NCBI GenBank assembly: GCA_020849855.1
Contig: JADZFO010000047.1
Location: 1-64,000 of the forward strand
Length of the DNA: 64,000 bases
Source: a bacterium
GTDB lineage: Bacteria > 4484-113 > JAFGCY01
Reading direction: 5' to 3'
Shown: one piece after another, positions 47,067 through 55,234 of the stretch
Position numbering within the stretch: the stretch's first letter is position 1
Layout of the letters: each line of letters starts with the position of its first letter
Notes under the pieces: model-generated
Seen by the model: the letters and a program-made list of their open reading frames with translations, nothing else
Database searches by the model: none
Told to the model about the DNA's origin: nothing
Position numbers and translations under genes: made by a program

Positions 47067-50000
47067 CTCAGCGAGCAAAGGCCAAAGGCAACAGTCAGGA
47101 GGCAAACAGACAGCCAGAACACACCAACACGATCTTTCGCGTAGACGACAAGGTGGAAGTGAGCGGCGGTGATGGGCCGAAGTCCAAGTGGTTGCCTGCG
47201 CAGATCAAGGGCTTTCGTACCTGCTCGGTTACGGGCCGCTTCGTAGCAGACCTGCTGCTTGAACGCGATCGCGTGCATGGCTACACAGGGACCATTGAGC
47301 GACGGGCCAATACGGACGCAGACGAGATCCGGTTGCTGGACGTTGTAGAGCAACTCCGCCGCGAGAGGGAGCTGCAGATGCGGAACGCCAGATTTCTGAG
47401 CTGCGCCGCAGAGCCTTGGCAACCGGGAGAGCTCAATACCATTTTCCGCGTCGGAGACGACGTCGAGATCCACACCTGGATCGGCCACGGCAATTGGGAG
47501 TGGCGGGTTGCGTTGGTTTTTGAGGTATGCGCTGGCGGCGACGGCCGGCCCCTTTTGCGCGCGATGATGCTGGACGGGGACACAGATGAGAAATGGGGCA
47601 CGTATTGGGCCGAGCCGGAACAAAACACTCCGGACAAGTCTTCGCGCGTCCGGCTTCTTGATTCCACCGAGCAGGCGCGCCGTGAAGCGCTGTTGAAGAC
47701 CCTGCAGGGCGGGGCAAGTACCTCGCCGCCACAAATCGAGGAGGATTCCATGTCAGATGAAACAGCGGTCCTGGCCGTCTGCGCTTACCAGGTCGGCGAC
47801 AAGGTGCGCGCGAAGGTCGGCAAGTGGCCCCAGGGCACAGTAACAAGGATCAGCCCGGACGGCCAGCAGGTCACAGTCGAGTACCGAGAGGCACGCGGTG
47901 GCCCCCTGCAGATCGGCACATTCACTCTCGACCGCGTGACCCCGGTTAAGGCGTCGGCAAAGGCCGGGGAGAGCGGCAAGGTCGCCGAAGCTCCGGCCCC
48001 GAAGCCAGCCAGCCAGCGCTGGGCCGAGATCGTAAAGCCAGTGGACGAAGACGAGCCCGATCCCCCTGCTCTGGCCAGCACGAACGGCTACCACGAACTG
48101 CCGCAAGAGGCGCCGACGCGGAATTCCGTGAAGGCTCACGCGACAGGTGTGTTCGCAGATCTGATCGCAGCGGCCGAGAGCTTGCCCACCGAGCAGCTCG
48201 GCAATCTGATTGCCGCGCTGAGCCTGGCCCTCGCCGGCAAACTTTCCGCCGGCAAGGCCGAGCTCGGTGCCCGGGCCCGCCGTCGTGAAAAGGGCGCGGA
48301 GCGCGCGAGCTTGAACGGCCAGCGTGATATCAACCAGGCTGCAGTGCACTTGCCGCTGGACGACTATGTCCCGCAGGAGGATGCTGCTGGCAGAGTCTGG
48401 GACGGCAAGAGCGTCGACGAGCTCGGCGCGCCGGTCGACGAGGACGGCGAACAGATCTGGCCTGAGGATCTGATGGCGCAGGGCTTCCTGTCGGCGGACT
48501 TTACAGACATCGACCAGGACGAAGACGCGATGGAGGAACCGGAGCCAGGCGCGACGCCGGCCCAGCTGCCTGCAACGCTTGGCGAGGTGACACCGGAGAT
48601 GGTCGCCAGCTGGCCGGACTACTCGACCGTAGAGTTCCTGGCCAGCGCCGAAGGCGGAAGCTTCAAGTGCTGGAAGCTGCCAGACGGACGCTGGTCCGCG
48701 CCCGAGAACGGCCCCCAGCCTGAACCAGGAGACTGCTTTGCCAGCTGGGCAGAGTTGATTAATGGCGACGAAGGCCAGAGCTTCAGCCTGACCTTGCCCA
48801 CACTCGAGACTGCCCCGGATGTAGCCGATCTGCCCGCCGCCGAACCGACACTGATCAGGCCGCTGACGCTTGGTGAGGTCACTGAGGAGATGGCAGCCGA
48901 GCTGCCCCCGGAGGCCGAGCTCTACTTCACAACCCCGATGGGCTTTGGCTGGCGTTTTGTCGTGATCAGCGTCAAGGACGGTGTGCGCTCTTGGCGTGGC
49001 TTTACTTTGCCGACAAGCGAGGGCGCCGAAACAAAGCAGACCTCCCTGACGACTTGGTCAAGGTTCACCGAGCACATCGGGGAATCGGTGTTTACGCTGA
49101 CAATCAACAGCCTGAAGCTGGCAGACAAGGCCCTGGAGGTATTCCCCGAGTGGGCGCATGCGAATGTGCTTCTGCCGGCCTCAGTGGTTCGCTGCGGCAA
49201 GCGCATCGGCGGGACTGCCGACTCTCCTGCAGCACATGCAGGAGAGGCGGGCGAGCTCGCCGCACTGCTGGGAGACGATGTGGATGCCCTGCAGCCCCGC
49301 AGTGCGAAGGCTGAGCCGCCAGCGGGCGCACCAGATGAAGAAAATGATGAGATAGCAGATGCGGCGCAGGAGGCCGCTGGCGTCGCTGTGGTTCTGCGCG
49401 GCGGCGCTCCGCTCAGCGAGCTTAAGCCGGCACTGATCGGGACACTGCCCGTCGGAATCTGCCTGCGCTACGTCGAGCGCTTTGACGGGCTGCCAGCAGA
49501 AGATCCCGAGGAAACGGCGCTTTGGCTGGTAGATCCGACTAGGAACCTATGGACGGACGAGGAGCCGAGCGACCATGAGCTGCAGCAGATGCGGGAAGAC
49601 CTCGACGAGTACGACCTGTTCAGTCTCGACCGTGGCTACAGCGGATCCCTTGCAGTCAGCCAGGCGAGTCTGGACGGCCCCTTCACGCTGCTCTACAAAG
49701 GCGCACCCGATGATGTCCCGGAGTGGGCCCGGCCTTACGAACTCAACTGGCAGCGAAGACTTTCAGGCGAGCGGCTGCTCGCGCTTTGTGTGACGAAGCT
49801 CGAAGAGCTGACGCCTGCTGAGATCGAGTCAATCCCAGGGGCTTTCGAGCCGGAGTTCGACGACCTGAAACTGCCACGCCGCTGGAGAGTTAATCTCTTG
49901 CGCGAAGGCGGCGAAGTTATATGCAGGGCCCGTTGCCGGACAATTGACCAGCAGAAACTCAAACCTACCGACCCACGGGCGAACGAGACTCTCGCGCTCA

Positions 50001-50662
50001 GCCCCGCAGAGCTAATCGAGCGCTTCGGCGGCTGCGTTCTGCGGTCGATGGAAGGCGGATACGGCTACAACTACCCACCTGATCCTTGCCCGCAGATCCC
50101 GGAGTGGATGCGCCCGCTGGTCCTGGAGGCCACGCTGCGCAGGTGGGATGCTGCCTGGGCTATGCGCGCCCCGGACCGCGCCGCGGATGCCATGCCGATG
50201 CTGATCCGCGGCTGCCTTTGGCGGGACGTGAGTGCCGAGCAGCTCGACCTGCTTCTCGGCGGCTATGCGCCTCTGCCAAAAGCCGACCGCTACAACAACA
50301 GCGCGCCGAAGCGGCCCAGCGCGACCTGGACCATCTATGCCGGCACTACAGCCTGGCACTGCGGCGACAAGTCCATCGACAAGACGAAGCAGCGCCGCTG
50401 GCTGCAGAACGGTGGCAGCGCAGCCCTGACAAGTGCTGAGTTTCTTGAACGCTTCGGCAGCGAGACAGCGCGGATAGAGAGTCTGGCCCCGCTGAAGATC
50501 CAGCCTCCGGCCTGGGCCAAGCCGGTCATCGTCAATCACGGCGCAATGATCAAGCCCGCGAAGCAGGCTGCTGAGGTGAAGCCTAAGCCGGCCGCAAAGA
50601 GTGCATCCAAGCCTGTCACGGGCAGGCCGGCGGCCAAGGCAGCGGCAAGGGCCAAGCGATGA
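47063..50662 (+). CDS. Giant repeat protein of unknown function (Tudor/SH3-like and five ~110-residue repeats)
   Basis: A 1199-residue protein, the largest of the prophage here. The first 300 residues have three barrel-like units starting with IFRV.D.VEV... or YQVGDKVRAKVGKWPQG, similar in style to Tudor/KOW/SH3 modules. From about 480 onward there are five diverged repeats of about 110 residues, opening TLGEVTPEMVASWPD / TLGEVTEEMAAELPP / ELKPALIGTLP / ELTPAEIESIPGAF / VSAEQLDLLLGGY and often ending in FS/ELIERFG-type segments. The end is a Lys/Ala/Pro tail resembling histone-like DNA-binding tails. No enzyme motif. ATG 47750 with GAGGAGG upstream is a strong internal in-frame start. The place between primase and AAA+ ATPase suggests a replication or DNA-organising role. 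Confidence 0.6.
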   Translation: MTQRAKAKGNSQEANRQPEHTNTIFRVDDKVEVSGGDGPKSKWLPAQIKGFRTCSVTGRFVADLLLERDRVHGYTGTIERRANTDADEIRLLDVVEQLRRERELQMRNARFLSCAAEPWQPGELNTIFRVGDDVEIHTWIGHGNWEWRVALVFEVCAGGDGRPLLRAMMLDGDTDEKWGTYWAEPEQNTPDKSSRVRLLDSTEQARREALLKTLQGGASTSPPQIEEDSMSDETAVLAVCAYQVGDKVRAKVGKWPQGTVTRISPDGQQVTVEYREARGGPLQIGTFTLDRVTPVKASAKAGESGKVAEAPAPKPASQRWAEIVKPVDEDEPDPPALASTNGYHELPQEAPTRNSVKAHATGVFADLIAAAESLPTEQLGNLIAALSLALAGKLSAGKAELGARARRREKGAERASLNGQRDINQAAVHLPLDDYVPQEDAAGRVWDGKSVDELGAPVDEDGEQIWPEDLMAQGFLSADFTDIDQDEDAMEEPEPGATPAQLPATLGEVTPEMVASWPDYSTVEFLASAEGGSFKCWKLPDGRWSAPENGPQPEPGDCFASWAELINGDEGQSFSLTLPTLETAPDVADLPAAEPTLIRPLTLGEVTEEMAAELPPEAELYFTTPMGFGWRFVVISVKDGVRSWRGFTLPTSEGAETKQTSLTTWSRFTEHIGESVFTLTINSLKLADKALEVFPEWAHANVLLPASVVRCGKRIGGTADSPAAHAGEAGELAALLGDDVDALQPRSAKAEPPAGAPDEENDEIADAAQEAAGVAVVLRGGAPLSELKPALIGTLPVGICLRYVERFDGLPAEDPEETALWLVDPTRNLWTDEEPSDHELQQMREDLDEYDLFSLDRGYSGSLAVSQASLDGPFTLLYKGAPDDVPEWARPYELNWQRRLSGERLLALCVTKLEELTPAEIESIPGAFEPEFDDLKLPRRWRVNLLREGGEVICRARCRTIDQQKLKPTDPRANETLALSPAELIERFGGCVLRSMEGGYGYNYPPDPCPQIPEWMRPLVLEATLRRWDAAWAMRAPDRAADAMPMLIRGCLWRDVSAEQLDLLLGGYAPLPKADRYNNSAPKRPSATWTIYAGTTAWHCGDKSIDKTKQRRWLQNGGSAALTSAEFLERFGSETARIESLAPLKIQPPAWAKPVIVNHGAMIKPAKQAAEVKPKPAAKSASKPVTGRPAAKAAARAKR

Positions 50663-51864
50663 AGCTCTCGCGCGACACTGTCGCTGAGCTGATCAAGCTG
50701 CACTTCCAAGGACAGGACCGCGAGTTCGCGCAGCGCGTGGACGCGATCGCCGACCAGCTGGAGGCCGAGGGCGCTACTACTGAGGCCTACATGTTCCGGG
50801 CCGCCAAGCGCAATGCGAAGGCGAGGCCGGAGCCAGGGACAAGGGACAAGGGACAAGGGACAAAGCCCGGGGGAAGGGGCGCCGGCCTGACCACGCTCCC
50901 TCGCGGCAAAGACATCGAGGACGAGGCCGGCGGCCGCAGCAAGATCGAAGTGCCGCGGGAGCTGTCGGGTTTCCTTTACGAGGTGCGCCCGAAACTGACG
51001 CTGGCCGACATGATCCTCGACCTCGAAACGCGCCAGGCTGCCGACGAATTTCTGCGGGATCTGCAGGCTGCGGATCTGCTGCAGGAACATGGGCTAAGCC
51101 CGGTCCGGACTTTACTGCTGCACGGCCCGCCAGGCGACGGCAAGACGACACTCGCCGGCGCGATCGCGCTGGCGCTGGAGCTGCCGCTTTTCGTGTTGCG
51201 CTGTGCCGGCCTGCGCAGCAAGTGGGTGGGCGAGACCCAGGCCCAGGCGGCGGCCGCGATGCGCTGGCTGCGCAAACACGAGCTGATCCTGTTCATGGAC
51301 GAGGCCGACAGCCTGCTGCTCGACCGCAACCGCGGCGCGAGCTATACGGCCGAAGACACCAACGCGCTTCTGACCCTGCTCGACGAGGCCCCGGAGCACA
51401 ACTACGTGTTTGCCGCCACCAACCGCCTCGAGGTGATCGACCCGGCGGCGCGCCGGCGCTTCGAAGTTACCCTGGAGCTGCGTGCCCCGGGAGCGGCCGA
51501 ACTGGCCGAGTACTTCGAACGCTGGGCCAAGGGCATCAAGGGCCGCTTCAAGGTGGACCTCTCTGCAGAGCAAGCCGGCAGCCTGGCCGCCGGCCACGGC
51601 CTGAGCTTTGCTGTGCTGGAGCAGCGCCTGAACGGCGCGCTGCGCAGCCATGTAATCGAACTGGCGCACTGCCAGGGCGAGAAGCGCAAACCCTCTACCA
51701 GCCTCAGCGATCTGCTCAGGTCGAAGCTGGAACTGCCTGGACCCCCGAGCCAACTGGTACCGATCGACATTCCCTGGACAGGTGCGGTGCTGCAGCAACT
51801 ACAGCTGCAGACCCAGTCGCATGCCAGGCATGGATCCACTGGAGGAGGCAACCCGGCGATATGA
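50659..51864 (+). CDS. AAA+ ATPase
   Basis: A 401-residue ATPase with Walker A GPPGDGKT (about 156-163), Walker B ILFMDEAD (about 209-216), sensor-1 FAATN and an arginine pair RRRF; the pore-loop region (CAGLRSKWVGETQAQ) is close to the FtsH/katanin-type classical AAA group. The N-terminal 90 residues contain a variable linker coded partly by a GGGACAA heptamer repeat. It probably loads or remodels replication proteins. ATGA overlaps at both ends tie it to the giant protein and to the next gene. Confidence 0.85.
   Translation: MKLSRDTVAELIKLHFQGQDREFAQRVDAIADQLEAEGATTEAYMFRAAKRNAKARPEPGTRDKGQGTKPGGRGAGLTTLPRGKDIEDEAGGRSKIEVPRELSGFLYEVRPKLTLADMILDLETRQAADEFLRDLQAADLLQEHGLSPVRTLLLHGPPGDGKTTLAGAIALALELPLFVLRCAGLRSKWVGETQAQAAAAMRWLRKHELILFMDEADSLLLDRNRGASYTAEDTNALLTLLDEAPEHNYVFAATNRLEVIDPAARRRFEVTLELRAPGAAELAEYFERWAKGIKGRFKVDLSAEQAGSLAAGHGLSFAVLEQRLNGALRSHVIELAHCQGEKRKPSTSLSDLLRSKLELPGPPSQLVPIDIPWTGAVLQQLQLQTQSHARHGSTGGGNPAI
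50836..50863 (+). repeat. GGGACAA x4 tandem heptamer
   Basis: Four perfect copies of a 7-bp unit inside the AAA+ gene, coding RDKGQGT-type residues. A change of one unit would shift the reading frame and cut the ATPase before its P-loop. Confidence 0.9.
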
Positions 51865-52307
51865 GCAAAGAGCAGATCAACCACAAGGACACAGAGTCAC
51901 AGAGCCCGGATGACGGCCAAGCGGCACTGTTGCGCTTCGACATCGAGACTCTGCGCAAAATGGCGCCTGGCACCGTACTGCGACGCCACCGCGAAGTGAT
52001 GTTTATCAGGCTGTACTGGTCAGCCAGGGAGTTCACGAAGGGTCCGCTGTGGCTGCAGGTCAAGTACTGCGCCAAAGGTCCAAGCGTCCGAACAGTCAGG
52101 ACCAGGTGCGTCGCTGGCAACTGTTTCAGCCACGTTGGCCTACCCCTGCCGCTTACGAGCCCACGTCTGAGCCAGTGCCCGGTATGCGACACGATGCTCT
52201 GCGGCTGTGGGGTACAGGACCAGTTCTATGCTGGGACTTTGGAATCCAAGTCGTCTGGCAATGCGCCGGGCGGCGATGAAGACGGGGCGACGGAGGTGGC
52301 CAGCTGA
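51861..52307 (+). CDS. Unknown protein with zinc-binding Cys
   Basis: A 148-residue protein from ATG 51861 (ATGA overlap). Its first residues INHKDTESQ are coded by a CACAGAG-type repeat. The middle is basic and beta-rich, and near the end CVAGNCF and CPVCDTMLCGCG form a likely zinc site. Located between the AAA+ ATPase and the helicase; nucleic-acid binding is likely. No family recognised. Confidence 0.55.
   Translation: MSKEQINHKDTESQSPDDGQAALLRFDIETLRKMAPGTVLRRHREVMFIRLYWSAREFTKGPLWLQVKYCAKGPSVRTVRTRCVAGNCFSHVGLPLPLTSPRLSQCPVCDTMLCGCGVQDQFYAGTLESKSSGNAPGGDEDGATEVAS
51876..51904 (+). repeat. CACAGAG-type dispersed repeat in a gene start
   Basis: CCACAAGGACACAGAGTCAC and flanking bases, the third copy in the prophage; it encodes NHKDTESQ. 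Confidence 0.6.
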
Positions 52308-52345
52308 GCGAGCAGCCCCCTGCCCCCAACTTAACGCCGGCACTG

Positions 52346-54214
52346 ATGCACGAGCGGATTGAGCGCGCCAGGCGTGCCCTGCTGGGCTTCAGCGATCCGG
52401 TCCTGCGGCTTGAGCTATGCCGCGCCTTCCACAGCGAGCTCGACCGCCAACTAAAGGTGCAGGGCGAAGAGGATGGGGCGCCGCCGCTTGAATTCCTGTT
52501 CCCGCCTGATGAGCTGCTGACGCCTGACGCAGGCAACACCAGTCAAGCGGATGAGACGGAGGCGGGGGAGAAGCCCACTCCCCCTGCCCCTGGCGCTCCC
52601 AGCCCCAGTTCTGGCCTCACTGGCAGCGCCGGCGACGCGACAGGCCGGACCCCCACCGGCTCTGCTGGGGGGTCCGGGGGCCGGCCTCCGAGCAAGGGCC
52701 GCAGCGGTATCAACCCGGTCCGCCCGGACACGGCGCTGCGGCTCGGTCACAACGATCTCGGCAACGCCCTGCGCTTCCTGCGTCGCCATGGCGAGGATGT
52801 GCTCTACTGCGAGGCCCTGGGCGGCTGGCATGTCTGGCGCAGTCCGGCGCCTGGCGGCGGTTACTTCAGGCGCGACGAGAACGGAGAGGCGAAGTATCTG
52901 ATGAGCATCGTGCTGCACGGTGTCGAAGAGGAGAAGCGCCGCTATGAGCCAGGCACGCCCGAGCACGACAGCACGCTGCACTGGGCCCAGCACTGCCGCA
53001 ACCAGCGCCCCTGGAATGAGGCGCTCGAGGCGGCAAAGGTGCAGCCAATGATTGCGCGGCTGCCGGCCGAGATAGACAGCCATCCGCACCTGTTCAACGT
53101 GGCCAACGGCACGCTGGACCTGCGGCCGGCGGAACAGCGCGACCGCGAGGGCCTGCCGCTGTTCAGGCTGGCCAGCCGGGCGGACTGTCTGACGAAGTGC
53201 AGCCCGGTCGCCTGGGATGAGGAAGCCCGGTGCCCGCAGTGGCTGCAGTTCCTCGACACCATCATGGCCGGAGACCAGGAGATGGTGGACTTTCTGCAGC
53301 GCCTGGCCGGCTACCTGCTGGTTGCCGGCAATCCCGAGCAAAAGCTTGTGATCCTCCACGGATCGGGCGGCAATGGCAAGAGCGTCTTTGTCGAGACCCT
53401 GATGCACGTGTTCGGCGACTATTCGACCACTACCAGCACCGAGACCCTGATGGACTCGGAGCGGGCCAGCAATAACCAGGTCTATGCACTGGCCAAGCTG
53501 GCCGGCGTGAGGCTGCTGCTGGCAAGCGAGAGCAAGGAGGGCCGGCGGCTGGACGAGGCGCTGGTCAAAGGCATGACCGGCGACAGCCAGATCCAGGCGC
53601 GGCACCCGCACGGCGGCTTCTTCCTGTTCCAGGTGGAGTTCATGCCCTGGCTTATGACCAACCACCGGCCGGAGGTGCGCGGCCAGGACGAGGGCATCTG
53701 GCGGCGACTCTTGATGGTGCCCTTCAACGTCCGGATCCCGGACGAGCAGCGCGATACCCAGCTGGCTGAGAAGCTGCGGGCCGAGGCGCCCGGCATTCTG
53801 GCCTGGGCTGTCCGAGGCCTGGCGGAGTATCAGTACATCCTCGACGAAAAGGGCGGCTCCGGCCTCGCGCCCCCCGCCCCTGTTCTGGCAGCCACGGCCG
53901 GATATCGTGAGGACCAGGACATTCTGGGACCTTTCATTGCCGAGTGCTGCGACCTGGTCGACCCCTCAGCCCCCGAGTACTGGACGACCAGCGGCGATTT
54001 GCTCCGACGCTACCAGGCCTGGTGCGAGGAAGAGGGCGCGCGCCCCCTTGCCCCCAAGCCGTTCGCGGAGCAATTGCGCCAGAAAGGCGTCGTGAAGGCC
54101 CGCGACGGCCGCAAACGCTTCTGGCGGGGGATTACGGTCCGACCGTGGGACGAAAGCGAAGCAAGGCCGCGCAGCGGCCACCTTTACGATGACCGGAGCG
54201 GCGGTGGTGGATGA
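52346..54214 (+). CDS. P4/D5-type SF3 helicase (phage primase-helicase C-terminal half)
   Basis: A 622-residue replicative helicase. After a Pro/Gly linker (about 70-125) it has a D5-N-like domain (LYCEALGGWHVW... FLQRLAGYLLVAGN) and an SF3 ATPase: Walker A HGSGGNGKSVF at about 338-348, the B region LLLASESKEG, C motif FMPWLMTNHRP and an arginine block EGIWRRLLMVPF. This is the form used by P4-like alpha proteins and D5 primase-helicases, but the primase half is missing and is supplied by the gene at 44.9 kb. The candidate origin lies directly after its stop, as often in such replicons. The start ATG 52346 lies 38 bp after the preceding stop codon; the ribosome site is weak. Confidence 0.88.
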   Translation: MHERIERARRALLGFSDPVLRLELCRAFHSELDRQLKVQGEEDGAPPLEFLFPPDELLTPDAGNTSQADETEAGEKPTPPAPGAPSPSSGLTGSAGDATGRTPTGSAGGSGGRPPSKGRSGINPVRPDTALRLGHNDLGNALRFLRRHGEDVLYCEALGGWHVWRSPAPGGGYFRRDENGEAKYLMSIVLHGVEEEKRRYEPGTPEHDSTLHWAQHCRNQRPWNEALEAAKVQPMIARLPAEIDSHPHLFNVANGTLDLRPAEQRDREGLPLFRLASRADCLTKCSPVAWDEEARCPQWLQFLDTIMAGDQEMVDFLQRLAGYLLVAGNPEQKLVILHGSGGNGKSVFVETLMHVFGDYSTTTSTETLMDSERASNNQVYALAKLAGVRLLLASESKEGRRLDEALVKGMTGDSQIQARHPHGGFFLFQVEFMPWLMTNHRPEVRGQDEGIWRRLLMVPFNVRIPDEQRDTQLAEKLRAEAPGILAWAVRGLAEYQYILDEKGGSGLAPPAPVLAATAGYREDQDILGPFIAECCDLVDPSAPEYWTTSGDLLRRYQAWCEEEGARPLAPKPFAEQLRQKGVVKARDGRKRFWRGITVRPWDESEARPRSGHLYDDRSGGGG

Positions 54215-54218
54215 GTTG

Positions 54219-54331
54219 GTGACAGCATGACAGCAGGTGACGGCAACCCGCAAAACGCATCACACACGCGCGCGCATGCGCACACAGGCGCGCAGTTTCT
54301 ATTTCTCCTGTCATTGCTGTCATGGTGTCAC
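54219..54331. promoter_or_regulatory. Candidate replication origin: inverted iteron arms around a Z-DNA-type tract
   Basis: GTGACAGCATGACAGCA (54219-54235) returns inverted as TGCTGTCATGGTGTCAC (54315-54331), 16 of 17 matching. Each arm is two to three direct copies of TGACAGC. Between them lies a 26-bp strictly alternating pyrimidine-purine run of CA/CG (about 54257-54282), then an AT-richer stretch (GTTTCTATTTCTCC). P4-type helicases bind iterons at such origins; this region follows the helicase stop by 5 bp. Confidence 0.55.
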
Positions 54332-54357
54332 AAGAGAAGAAAAGGGAGGGAGCGAAG

Positions 54358-54579
54358 TTGAGCAAGCTGACCGAGCGGGCCAGGCTGGAACTGAAGAACC
54401 GGGATCCGCGCAAGGCTGAGGCTTATGATGAGTGGCTGAAGACGGACCGGGTGGCCAGCGCGCGCAAGCTGGCGGCACGGCTGCTGGCCGCCGGCCTGGG
54501 CTGGGCCGTCAGCAAGACCACCATGGCCCTCTGGCTGTCTGAGTTTAGAGCCCTGGAATCCGAGATCGAGCCTAAGTAG
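54358..54579 (+). CDS. Small HTH-like protein
   Basis: A 73-residue basic helical protein (LSKLTERARLELKNRDPRKAEAYDEWLKTD...SKTTMALWLSEF) whose second half looks like a helix-turn-helix. The TTG at 54358 has GGGAGGGAG upstream; an ATG at 54322 would extend it into the inverted repeat and has no ribosome site. It could regulate the adjoining origin or late promoter, or be a small DNA-packaging protein. Confidence 0.5.
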   Translation: MSKLTERARLELKNRDPRKAEAYDEWLKTDRVASARKLAARLLAAGLGWAVSKTTMALWLSEFRALESEIEPK

Positions 54580-54590
54580 CACGTCATAGC

Positions 54591-54635
54591 GGACAATATG
54601 TCCAATTATCTGCCATAGTGTCCGATATACGGACA
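54591..54635. promoter_or_regulatory. Two dyad operators 30 bp apart
   Basis: GGACA-ATA-TGTCC (54591-54603) and TGTCCG-ATATA-CGGACA (54619-54635) have centres exactly 30 bp apart, three helical turns. They lie between the replication block and the head genes and are suited to cooperative binding by a late-gene regulator. No clear -35/-10 follows. Confidence 0.6.
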
Positions 54636-54676
54636 TTCGCTACATATTACGCCGCTGAGGCTGTATAAGCTCGTGG

Positions 54677-55234
54677 ATGCAGCGCGGCGCACAGTTTGGG
54701 GATAGCCTCTTACGGCCAGTTGAGACTGCTCCCGCCGCGCGCATCACCCAACAGTCAACACAGCCCCAGGTGACGCCCAGCCACTATGCGGGTGAATCCC
54801 GGGTGAAAAATCGGCCGCTTTGCGCTGCGAGCGCTGCCAATGTTGGTCCGGCAACGCTATCCCCTGCCAGCCGCGGACAGTTGAGCCAGCGACGGCAAGA
54901 GGCTCTCCCTGGCAGGGAGGCAACCCAGAGGACGGGTCATCCAGCTCCGGCAACGTCGCTGTTAGCCGGAGCTGGCTCTGCCCATTCCAACCCTCGAACC
55001 CTAGAGTCGGAGGCGCGCGATGCTGCTCACCTGAGCAAGCGGCCCGGCGCGGCGGTACCTAACAGCCCGGCAACCCCCGCCGGCAGCACGAATCATTCCA
55101 GCCGCCGCGCCGGCAACCGCAGCGCCTCCCTGGCGCTGTTTACGACCATCGGTATCTCAGCCTTCCTCCTCGGGGCGGGCCGGCTTGCACCAGGGCCGGC
55201 CGCCCACTTCGCTGCGGCGCAGAGGGCCTCATGA
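54677..55234 (+). CDS. Uncertain frame upstream of the terminase genes
   Basis: A 185-residue open frame, Ala/Ser/Pro-rich for most of its length; only its last part looks protein-like (ASLALFTTIGISAFLLGAG, a membrane helix) and its stop overlaps the terminase small-subunit start (ATGA). A second frame, 54820-55062, reads LRCERCQCWSGNAIPC with a zinc-type Cys pattern. Which of the two is translated in the 650 bp from 54580 cannot be decided by eye; both may be. Confidence 0.3.
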   Translation: MQRGAQFGDSLLRPVETAPAARITQQSTQPQVTPSHYAGESRVKNRPLCAASAANVGPATLSPASRGQLSQRRQEALPGREATQRTGHPAPATSLLAGAGSAHSNPRTLESEARDAAHLSKRPGAAVPNSPATPAGSTNHSSRRAGNRSASLALFTTIGISAFLLGAGRLAPGPAAHFAAAQRAS

